The notes beneath the pieces were generated by a model. The model was not told the origin of the DNA. It saw only the letters and a list, made by a program, of their open reading frames with translations, and did no database searches. Position numbers and translations under genes: made by a program. A DNA stretch of 5,088 nt from Sedimentisphaerales bacterium (GTDB lineage: Bacteria; Planctomycetota; Phycisphaerae; Sedimentisphaerales; SG8-4), in the NCBI GenBank assembly GCA_016932895.1, contig JAFGCA010000828.1:1-5088 (forward strand). Reading direction: 5' to 3'. Shown here one piece after another: positions 1 to 4,797 of the stretch. How positions within the stretch are numbered: position 1 is the first letter of the stretch; every line of letters starts with the position of its first letter.

Positions 1-1856
1 AGGACTCTGTCAACTTGATATCCGATCAGCCAATGCCCATCCTTGGACCAACACATTGGAGGCCACGGTTCGCCCAGTGGCCGTTCGCCTAGTAGCCGTG
101 CGGGGCCGTCGCCAATCGGTTTGATCCAATATCCTCCGCTGGGATCAGTCAGGGTCAGGGCAACACACTTTCCATCTGGGCAGAGCAGACCTGCGGATAA
201 GGCGTCCGGGTAATTGACAGGCGCGCCGGTTGCCGCCGAAAAGGCGTACTGGTGTACCCCGCCTTCCGGGTCATAGGCCGCGAAGAAGACGGTCTGGGAG
301 TTCCGTGTCCAATGAAGGCCTTGCCCATTGTTCCTTCCTACCAACCGTCCTCCTGCCAAGTCCACGAGCTTCTTCGCAGGGCCGTCCGGCCTTAGCGTCT
401 CGGGCGAAACAGGCTGTAGCCAGACCGTCTTTTCTCCATGGGCGATATAGCGCCCGTTGGGAGAAACCGCCCTGTCGCGGACATCACCCTCACGCTCAGT
501 GAAGCGGAACGCCTTGGTTCCATCGAGCGGGACCACAAGATCACCAGACACCAGGAATCGCGCATCGGGCGACAGAATCAGCTTGTTGGTGAACCTGATC
601 ACGTCGTTGGCCCCGGAGATCGTCTTGGCCAGCACGAACTCAACCCCCGTGTTCGGGTCCACAATCACATCGCCCTCGACCATCGCCGGGGCCATCTCGT
701 TCGCTGCGTCGCGGGCCGACGGGTTCGATCTGTCCGCTCTGGCCATGGGCAGTAGAAGAGCTGCGATGAAAAGGATGGCGATGGTGCTGAAAGCTCCGAT
801 TCTGGCACTTTGAGGTGCAGGTCGTGTCAACATGTTCTTGATCCTCCGTTTCAGGGCTCTTCTCGATTCCGCCACGCCGATCAGGCGCAGGCCAAAATCC
901 GCTTTCCAGAACGCCGTCTCACTGATGTTGATGAGCGTGTTGCTGTAGTCCCTGGCTTGCCCGCCGAGCGTCACGAGGACGGTCTCGTCCACCGCTTCCT
1001 CGCACCTCCTGCTGATCATCGCGTTGGCGAACCACACGAACGGATTGTAGAAGTGCACGACCTGCAGGACCGTCTGCACCGCGTTGACCCACAAGTCAGC
1101 CCGCTTGATGTGGGCCAGCTCATGAATCAGAGCCGCTCTAAGTCCATCCGGTGAGAGCTTCGCCACGAGCGACGCGGGCATCAGGATAGTGGGCCGCCAG
1201 AGGCCGCACACGGCGGGGCTGGGCAACGCGTCGGACGTTCGCAATTCGACTTGCCCACGAAGGCGCATGTGTCGGCGACACTCCTCCAGCAACACAAGCA
1301 ACTGCCCCTCGGCCGGGGTGCTTGCCGCCACCAGCCCGCGCACGAACCGAATACGTTGAGCGAGCAGCGCCACGAACGCCAGCATCCCCACCAACCAGAA
1401 CAGCAAAAGAGCAGCCTGCCAAGTGATGGGAGTCAGACTCACAGCAGCGGGCGCGACGGCAGAATCCGACTTTACTGGATTGACCACGGCACGTTCGACC
1501 GGGCCGACCACGCCCGAGGATTGCGGGCCAGCAGTAGCCTCCGGCATCACTGGCTCGAATCCGATGGCGGGCGCGGGACGCTCCGCTACCGCAAGCGCTG
1601 CCGGCACCCGAGCCGGTGCCCAATAGCCAATCCCCGTCGGCAGGGAAAGGGTCGGGGGCAGGATCAGCTTCACCAGCACGAGCAGCCACATGCAATATCG
1701 AACGACCGCGCGCACGCGTTTGCGTAACAGCAGGTCAATGCCAAACAGCACGACGACCAGCAGAGCCGATTGCAGAAATGCCGCGACAGCATAGCGGCTG
1801 AAGGTGTCCCCAAGGTGGTTCAAGCCGCTCACAGACTCGTTAATGATCTCGACCAT
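1..1856 (-). CDS. M56 (BlaR1/MecR1-like) membrane metalloprotease with propeller-like C-terminal region, 3' end outside window
   Basis: The reading frame is open from ATG at 1856-1854 to the window edge: 618 codons with no stop. Hydrophobic segments lie near residues 24-44, 52-69, 146-167 and 354-371, the four-pass layout of BlaR1. A Pro/Ala-rich loop (about 75-140) separates segments 2 and 3. The family motif SPAVCGLWRP (213-222) precedes the zinc-protease motif HELAH (245-249). The sequence NPFVW (271-275) and Glu286 in RRCEEAVDE, the likely third zinc ligand, follow. In BlaR1 this domain is cytoplasmic and its activation leads to cleavage of BlaI. After the last membrane segment, where BlaR1 has a penicillin-binding sensor, residues 395-618 show blade-like repeats: SPDAR (429), SPNGR (466), CPDGK (559) and WSKDGHW (603). 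These resemble a TolB/WD40-type propeller. The start is supported by GGGAG 8 nt upstream and by its position 33 nt after the repressor gene. The signal is unknown, and the end of the protein cannot be seen. Confidence 0.9.
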   Translation of the reverse strand, partial: MVEIINESVSGLNHLGDTFSRYAVAAFLQSALLVVVLFGIDLLLRKRVRAVVRYCMWLLVLVKLILPPTLSLPTGIGYWAPARVPAALAVAERPAPAIGFEPVMPEATAGPQSSGVVGPVERAVVNPVKSDSAVAPAAVSLTPITWQAALLLFWLVGMLAFVALLAQRIRFVRGLVAASTPAEGQLLVLLEECRRHMRLRGQVELRTSDALPSPAVCGLWRPTILMPASLVAKLSPDGLRAALIHELAHIKRADLWVNAVQTVLQVVHFYNPFVWFANAMISRRCEEAVDETVLVTLGGQARDYSNTLINISETAFWKADFGLRLIGVAESRRALKRRIKNMLTRPAPQSARIGAFSTIAILFIAALLLPMARADRSNPSARDAANEMAPAMVEGDVIVDPNTGVEFVLAKTISGANDVIRFTNKLILSPDARFLVSGDLVVPLDGTKAFRFTEREGDVRDRAVSPNGRYIAHGEKTVWLQPVSPETLRPDGPAKKLVDLAGGRLVGRNNGQGLHWTRNSQTVFFAAYDPEGGVHQYAFSAATGAPVNYPDALSAGLLCPDGKCVALTLTDPSGGYWIKPIGDGPARLLGERPLGEPWPPMCWSKDGHWLIGYQVDRV

Positions 1857-1864
1857 TGGTGGAT

Positions 1865-1869
1865 CTCCC
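1865..1869 (-). promoter_or_regulatory. Ribosome binding site of the M56 protease gene
   Basis: The minus strand reads GGGAG, 8 nt before ATG 1856. It lies in the short gap after the repressor stop codon, so the second gene has its own initiation site and does not rely on stop-start coupling. A nearer-upstream ATG on this strand opens only a very short frame ending in TAA, which supports 1856 as the true start. Confidence 0.65.
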
Positions 1870-1889
1870 ACTCATGTGAGTTTACAGGG

Positions 1890-2309
1890 TCAGTCTTTGC
1901 CCTTGGCGGCCTTGTTTACAAACCTGCGAAGTTCCGCCGCTTCATCCTCGGAGAGCCCCTCATGCTCGATGAGGAATTTCAGCATCGGCGTCAACGTCCC
2001 CCCGAAAGCACGCCCGAGCATCTTACGGAGTTCGCCGCGCCGGGCCTCGACCTCACTGATGCATGAGCGGAACAGTTGCAGGTTGCGAATCCGCTCGATC
2101 TGTAGGAAACCCTTGGTGACCATGCGGTCCATGGTGAGCTTGACCGTGGCGTAGCACCAGTCCCGGGTGGCGGCCAGTGCCTCTTGCACGGCGCCGGCCG
2201 CACACGGCTCCTTTTCCCAGACAACCTGCATAATCTCCCACTCGGCCTCCGTGAGTTCCGCTACGGTTTTCTTGCGCCTGCCGGCCTTCGCTTTCTTCGA
2301 TGAACTCAT
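1890..2309 (-). CDS. BlaI/MecI/CopY-family winged-helix transcriptional repressor
   Basis: This 139-residue protein is close to the usual length for BlaI repressors. A basic tail (residues 5-14, KKAKAGRRKK) precedes a winged-helix domain at about 19-85. That domain starts with the family pattern LTEAEWEIMQVVW (19-31). The recognition-helix region YATVKLTMDRMVTKGFL (53-69) matches the family's W-x-x-x-T-V-K-x-x-x-x-R-x-x-x-K-G-F/Y-L pattern. The C-terminal part (about 86-135) includes AFGGTLTPMLKFLIE (101-115), the equivalent of the dimerisation segment where BlaI is cut by the protease pathway. Family members bind operators as dimers, usually at their own promoter, and are released by proteolysis. 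The ATG at 2309 has GAGGAG 8 nt upstream. The M56 protease gene follows 33 nt downstream, so the two are almost certainly one operon, probably autoregulated. The nearby AT-rich patch is the likely operator region. Nothing here shows a role in beta-lactam resistance. Confidence 0.93.
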   Translation of the reverse strand: MSSSKKAKAGRRKKTVAELTEAEWEIMQVVWEKEPCAAGAVQEALAATRDWCYATVKLTMDRMVTKGFLQIERIRNLQLFRSCISEVEARRGELRKMLGRAFGGTLTPMLKFLIEHEGLSEDEAAELRRFVNKAAKGKD

Positions 2310-2317
2310 AAGCCAGT

Positions 2318-2323
2318 CTCCTC
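2318..2323 (-). promoter_or_regulatory. Ribosome binding site of the BlaI-family gene
   Basis: The minus strand reads GAGGAG, 8 nt before the ATG at 2309. It is a strong Shine-Dalgarno match and fixes the start. An ATG at 2325, overlapping this site, opens a different frame that is not the repressor frame. Confidence 0.75.
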
Positions 2324-2339
2324 ATTTTTATTTACGCCA

Positions 2340-2368
2340 ATACTATTTGCCATAAATCAAAATTGCAA
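2340..2368 (-). promoter_or_regulatory. Sigma70-like promoter of the repressor-protease operon
   Basis: On the minus strand a -35 box TTGCAA (2363-2368, 4/6 to consensus) is followed after exactly 17 nt by a -10 box TAGTAT (2340-2345, 4/6). Transcription would start near 2333, giving a leader of about 24 nt that contains the ribosome binding site. The patch is strikingly AT-rich against a GC-rich background. An A/T tract (minus strand AAAAAAATTTT, 2379-2389) sits just upstream of the -35 box, where an UP element would lie. The assignment rests on sequence resemblance only. Confidence 0.5.
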
Positions 2369-2384
2369 GCCAAAAATCAAAATT
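2349..2384 (-). repeat. Two-copy direct repeat, period 20, over the operon promoter (possible operator)
   Basis: On the plus strand GCCATAAATCAAAATT (2349-2364) is repeated as GCCAAAAATCAAAATT (2369-2384), with 15 of 16 bases identical. The 20-base period is close to two helical turns, so two bound dimers would sit on nearly the same face. The copies overlap the spacer and -35 box, and the region just upstream, of the predicted promoter, which is a natural place for autorepression. BlaI-type operators are usually dyads, and I see no clear TACA-N-TGTA dyad here, so the role as operator is inference. Confidence 0.45.
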
Positions 2385-2604
2385 TTTTTCAAAGCACCTT
2401 TCCACGGGATCTGACCGACGCCCAGAGGCAGCTCAAGCACCCTATGTGCCGCCTCTTGGCGAGGTTGCCTTCCACGGCTTGGCTTGGAGAGAAATTGGGG
2501 GACGGCCGACTCATTTCGGGGCCAGGATCGTGGCCGGGGCCGCGTGGGAGCGTGGGCAGGGCTGGCTCTTATGGGCACACTACCAGCGCGCTCGCTGCTT
2601 CGTC

Positions 2605-2646
2605 GCTCGCCTGCGGCGAGCCCTGGGCAGGCACGGGGACCTGCCC
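2605..2646. repeat. Two adjacent perfect hairpins, dispersed REP/MITE-like unit
   Basis: GCTCGCC (2605-2611) and GGCGAGC (2615-2621) form a 7-bp stem with a 3-nt loop. Four bases later GGGCAGG (2625-2631) and CCTGCCC (2640-2646) form a second 7-bp stem with an 8-nt loop. From general knowledge, short GC-rich palindromes ending in CCCCTACA (here 2644-2651, CCCCTACA) recur in intergenic DNA of many environmental bacteria. That makes a dispersed repeat likely, but only one copy is in this window. Confidence 0.45.
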
Positions 2647-2708
2647 CTACATACTACATCGGCCATTCCGTCAGGCGTACCCGGAACGCCTCCGATCCGG
2701 AATGAAAT

Positions 2709-2741
2709 GGGGCGGGAAAACACGGTTCTGTTCCCCGCCCC
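2709..2741 (-). terminator. Terminator-like hairpin after the CE15 esterase gene
   Basis: GGGGCGGG (2709-2716) pairs with CCCGCCCC (2734-2741), and an inner AACA/TGTT (2719-2722 with 2729-2732) extends the stem around a 6-nt loop. The junction is an A-C mismatch in a plus-strand transcript but a G-U wobble with one bulged U in a minus-strand transcript, so the fold favours minus-strand RNA. It begins about 50 nt after the esterase stop. The following minus-strand bases, ATTTCATT, are only a weak U-tract, so termination may be partial or the structure may protect the 3' end. Confidence 0.5.
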
Positions 2742-2768
2742 TGGGGTTCAGGTTTGCGATGCTAATGC

Positions 2769-2786
2769 CGCCGATCTTGGTCGGCG
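2769..2786 (-). repeat. Small hairpin immediately after the CE15 stop codon
   Basis: CGCCGA (2769-2774) pairs with TCGGCG (2781-2786) around a 6-nt loop, 4 nt past the esterase stop on the minus strand. A competing 8-bp inverted repeat, GCGACGTC (2784-2791) with GACGTCGC (2801-2808), spans the stop codon and shares bases 2784-2786, so the two cannot form fully together. No U-tract follows. Confidence 0.3.
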
Positions 2787-2790
2787 ACGT

Positions 2791-4275
2791 CTACGGAGCC
2801 GACGTCGCGGCCGCGAGAGTCATCGGCGATTTGATGTAACTGCCGACCCATTCGAAGAAGTGCGGGATGTTCGGGCCGGAGGTGTGGCCTCCTTCGTGCT
2901 GGCGGAAGGCCAGATCGCCGCCGACGAGCGTGCCCACCGGTGGCAGCGGTGCGTGGACCCAGTCGGCGATGTCACTGCCATAGCCTTTCTTGCCCAACAC
3001 CTCGTAGACCTTCGACGCCAGAATGCCGGCGCGGTAACTGCCGGGCGCATCGACCCACTTGGGATCGCCGGGCTCGACGCCGTAGCTGATGAAGCAGGGA
3101 CGCGGGGCGCACAGCGCGATCAGCTCGTGGGAATCGACGGGCAGGTCGGACGCGTTCATGGACTTGCCGTTGATGTCCGCGGCGCCGTACTTGAGGAAGT
3201 TGCCACACATCCAGTGGTACTCGCCTGAGCCGGTGAGGTTTTCCACGGCTTCGCCGTAATCGTGGCGATGGAGCTTGGCGCCGCCCTCGCCGGAAGAGGC
3301 CACCAGCGCGACGGCGACACGCGGGTCAAACGCCTGGGTCACCAGGGCCGCCTTGCCATAGCGCGACACGCCTTCGATGCCTACCTTGGTCGGATCGACC
3401 TTGGCGTCGGGATGGGCCTGGAAGTAGTCGATCAGACGGCCGACGCCCCAACCCCAGGCACGCAAGGCGCCCCAGTCGTCGGGCTTGCGCGGCTTGCCCT
3501 TGTTGGTCAGACCGATGATGCCCTGCCGCAAGGCATTGCCGCCTCGATCGGCCTGAATGCTGTTGGGATTGATGGAGCCGTAACCCCAGCCGTGACTGAG
3601 GGCCTGCTGGGCCACGCCGCCGCCCATGCGGCCGCCGAAGCCGCCAAAGCCTCCGCCGAACTGAAGGAAGAGCGGAACCGGTCCCGGCGCGTTGGCCGGG
3701 ACGGTGAAGCTGGCCTGAATATCGACGGTGATGTCCGGGAACCCGCTATTGTCCACATGCCCGACGAGCGTCTTGCTGATCGTCGGGACGCCGCCGACTT
3801 CACCTTCGGTGGTCTCGGTGACCTCCCAGGTGACCTTGGGCACGCCGGCCGGGATGCGGCCGTAGACTTCCCGCTCGAAGTCCTCCAGGATTTCGGCGCG
3901 CCGTTTGGCCCACTGCGCCGGGGTGGTGACCTTCGTCCCATCCTTCAGTTTGAGGGCGTCGGGCATCGTCGGCATCCACTCGTTGGCGGTGGCCTCATCG
4001 AAACCCGGGCCGGTCTGATTGCTGCCGCTCTTGCCGGGGCGCAGGGCTTTGATACCGAGTTGATCCATCATGTTCTGGTGGTCGTCATACCCCTCCTCGA
4101 TCCAGGGGGCAGGTGGGCCGCCACGCATGCCAAAACCACGAAAGCCGCCGCGGTTGGCACCGCCACGGCGCGTGCCGGCAGGCGTTGAGGGATTCGTCTG
4201 TGCCTGCGCGACACTTAACGTGGCAGCGCCTAACATGGCACAAGCAACAAGGGTCGGTATTGTCCTGCTTCTCAT
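2791..4275 (-). CDS. Secreted CE15-family glucuronoyl esterase (4-O-methyl-glucuronoyl methylesterase)
   Basis: This is a 494-residue alpha/beta-hydrolase. A signal peptide covers residues 1-25 (hydrophobic ACAMLGAATLSVAQA, cut after AQA). A Gly/Arg-rich linker follows at about 36-53, then the bacterial CE15 N-terminal block (MMDQLGIKALRPG, 69-81). The nucleophile motif GVSRYGK (302-308) supplies Ser304 and the adjacent Arg305. SSGEGGAKL (327-335) supplies the acid Glu330, and EGGHTSGPN (461-469) supplies the base His464. EYHWMCGNF (352-360) and the HELIALCAPRP block (383-393) also fit the family, and Trp355 is a likely sugar-contacting residue. The enzyme should act outside the cytoplasm on esters between lignin alcohols and glucuronic acid side chains of xylan. 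Its length is normal with the linker added. The frame stays open upstream to 4677, but ATG 4275 is preferred because AAGGAG lies 7 nt upstream and a signal peptide follows directly. It appears to be transcribed alone. Annotations may call it acetylxylan esterase or simply alpha/beta hydrolase. Confidence 0.9.
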   Translation of the reverse strand: MRSRTIPTLVACAMLGAATLSVAQAQTNPSTPAGTRRGGANRGGFRGFGMRGGPPAPWIEEGYDDHQNMMDQLGIKALRPGKSGSNQTGPGFDEATANEWMPTMPDALKLKDGTKVTTPAQWAKRRAEILEDFEREVYGRIPAGVPKVTWEVTETTEGEVGGVPTISKTLVGHVDNSGFPDITVDIQASFTVPANAPGPVPLFLQFGGGFGGFGGRMGGGVAQQALSHGWGYGSINPNSIQADRGGNALRQGIIGLTNKGKPRKPDDWGALRAWGWGVGRLIDYFQAHPDAKVDPTKVGIEGVSRYGKAALVTQAFDPRVAVALVASSGEGGAKLHRHDYGEAVENLTGSGEYHWMCGNFLKYGAADINGKSMNASDLPVDSHELIALCAPRPCFISYGVEPGDPKWVDAPGSYRAGILASKVYEVLGKKGYGSDIADWVHAPLPPVGTLVGGDLAFRQHEGGHTSGPNIPHFFEWVGSYIKSPMTLAAATSAP

Positions 4276-4282
4276 GATCCAT

Positions 4283-4288
4283 CTCCTT
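4283..4288 (-). promoter_or_regulatory. Ribosome binding site of the CE15 esterase gene
   Basis: The minus strand reads AAGGAG, 7 nt before ATG 4275. It decides the start against the much longer in-frame extension reaching 4677, which has no secretion signal at its own N-terminus. Confidence 0.75.
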
Positions 4289-4303
4289 CTACTGATCCTG
4301 ATG

Positions 4304-4318
4304 GGAAATTCGATTTCC
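4304..4318 (-). promoter_or_regulatory. 15-bp palindrome in the esterase leader, possible operator
   Basis: GGAAAT (4304-4309) and ATTTCC (4313-4318) are perfect inverted halves around TCG. If transcription starts near 4325, the dyad lies about 8 to 22 nt downstream of the start, a typical position for a repressor site. It could equally be a small RNA hairpin in the leader. No protein can be assigned to it. Confidence 0.4.
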
Positions 4319-4331
4319 ACCGACACGAATG

Positions 4332-4361
4332 ATTGTACGAGCAGCAAGTGCCTCCCTTCAA
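4332..4361 (-). promoter_or_regulatory. Sigma70-like promoter of the CE15 esterase gene
   Basis: On the minus strand TTGAAG (4356-4361, 4/6 to the -35 consensus) is followed after 18 nt by TACAAT (4332-4337, 5/6 to the -10 consensus). The predicted start near 4325 gives a leader of about 50 nt that contains the palindrome and the ribosome binding site. It is the best promoter match in the 522-base intergenic region. Confidence 0.5.
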
Positions 4362-4506
4362 GGGGCCTGCCGCGCGAATTGCGCAGGGGGAAATAGAGAC
4401 TTCGACCGCATGAACTTCTGCGATTCACCGATGCAGCAGCGGAAACGGGGAAGCGCCACCCCCCGGGTGCACTGCGTGTTTGTAGGTAACGCAGGCGGCC
4501 CGCCCA

Positions 4507-4632
4507 TTTGTCATGTCGAGTGCAGCGAAGCGAAATCGAGACATCTGGCTGCGAGTGAACCAGCCGCTTCGTCCTCGCCCAGATTTCTCCATTCCGGCCT
4601 GCCTCCGGCAGCCCTCCGGTCGAAATGACAAA
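4507..4632. mobile_element. MITE-like dispersed element with 13-bp terminal inverted repeats
   Basis: TTTGTCATGTCGA (4507-4519) and TCGAAATGACAAA (4620-4632) are inverted repeats with one mismatch. Inside, GAGACATCTGG (4538-4548) pairs with CCAGATTTCTC (4579-4589) with one mismatch. After a 2-nt bulge, GCGAG (4551-4555) continues the stem with CTCGC (4574-4578) around an 18-nt loop. CTGCC/GGCAG (4599-4603, 4607-4611) forms a side hairpin. The ends resemble the TGTCATTTCGA-type intergenic repeats found in many copies in several environmental phyla (general knowledge). No protein is encoded and no clear target-site duplication flanks it, so it would be non-autonomous. It lies upstream of both divergent promoters' start regions. 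Confidence 0.6.
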
Positions 4633-4706
4633 GACATCCGCCGAAGGGGGAGACCTACCAACAAACGTGCAGTACACGCGCTACCCCCCCGCTTTTGCCA
4701 CAACTG

Positions 4707-4735
4707 TTGCATCGGTCGCCCGGCAGAGCTAAGAT
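4707..4735 (+). promoter_or_regulatory. Weak candidate promoter of the oxidoreductase gene
   Basis: TTGCAT (4707-4712, 3/6 to the -35 consensus) is followed after 17 nt by TAAGAT (4730-4735, 4/6 to the -10 consensus). This would give a leader of about 55 nt. The match is weak, and the true promoter may be of another sigma class or lie elsewhere. Confidence 0.25.
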
Positions 4736-4785
4736 GGCGTGCGATGGAAGAGCCACCTTCCTCGGCTACAGGCATATAGACCGTT

Positions 4786-4791
4786 AAGGAG
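4786..4791 (+). promoter_or_regulatory. Ribosome binding site of the oxidoreductase gene
   Basis: AAGGAG lies 6 nt before ATG 4798. It fixes the start so that the Tat motif falls at residues 5-10, as expected for an exported protein. Confidence 0.75.
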
Positions 4792-4797
4792 CTTGTC

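Larger units (their letters stand above)
2393..2790. other. Intergenic region without a gene, rich in hairpins
   Basis: This roughly 400-base stretch lies between the 3' end of the CE15 esterase gene and the promoter of the repressor operon. Open frames that cross it on the plus strand are antisense shadows running into the esterase gene and have no convincing ribosome binding site or family resemblance. It holds a two-hairpin repeat-like unit (2605-2646), a terminator-like hairpin (2709-2741) and a small hairpin just after the esterase stop (2769-2786). I see nothing recognisable in 2400-2600. Confidence 0.6.
4276..4797. other. Divergent intergenic region between the CE15 esterase and oxidoreductase genes
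   Basis: This stretch has no supported gene. Frames that cross it are either an in-frame extension upstream of the esterase signal peptide or antisense to the oxidoreductase. It holds a ribosome binding site, a leader palindrome and a promoter for the esterase (minus), a 126-bp inverted-repeat element (4507-4632), and a candidate promoter and ribosome binding site for the oxidoreductase (plus). I see nothing definite in 4362-4506. Confidence 0.65.

Noticed and set aside
230..1154. Several plus-strand frames of 90-118 residues
   Set aside because: All are antisense to the continuous M56 protease frame and have low-complexity Arg/Pro/Ser-rich translations.
1138..1695. Minus-strand 185-residue frame
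   Set aside because: It is a shifted frame within the M56 protease gene. The protease frame itself is continuous across this interval, including HELAH and the membrane segments.
2338..2392. CRISPR array or tandem repeat array
   Set aside because: There are only two copies with a 20-base period and no spacers, which is too few and too short for an array.
2446..3228. Plus-strand 260-residue frame
   Set aside because: It is antisense to the esterase gene for much of its length, lacks a convincing ribosome binding site and reads as a GC-rich shadow.
3262..4188. Plus-strand 308-residue frame
   Set aside because: It lies wholly inside the esterase gene on the opposite strand, where the minus frame carries clear CE15 motifs.
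2310..4361. A shared operator linking the BlaI-type repressor to the esterase promoter
   Set aside because: I compared the two promoter regions by eye and found no common dyad or copy of the 16-base direct repeat, so co-regulation is not supported.
4276..4677. N-terminal extension of 134 residues in frame with the CE15 esterase
   Set aside because: The signal peptide with its own AAGGAG site starts at 4275. The extension crosses the inverted-repeat element and predicted promoter and resembles no protein.
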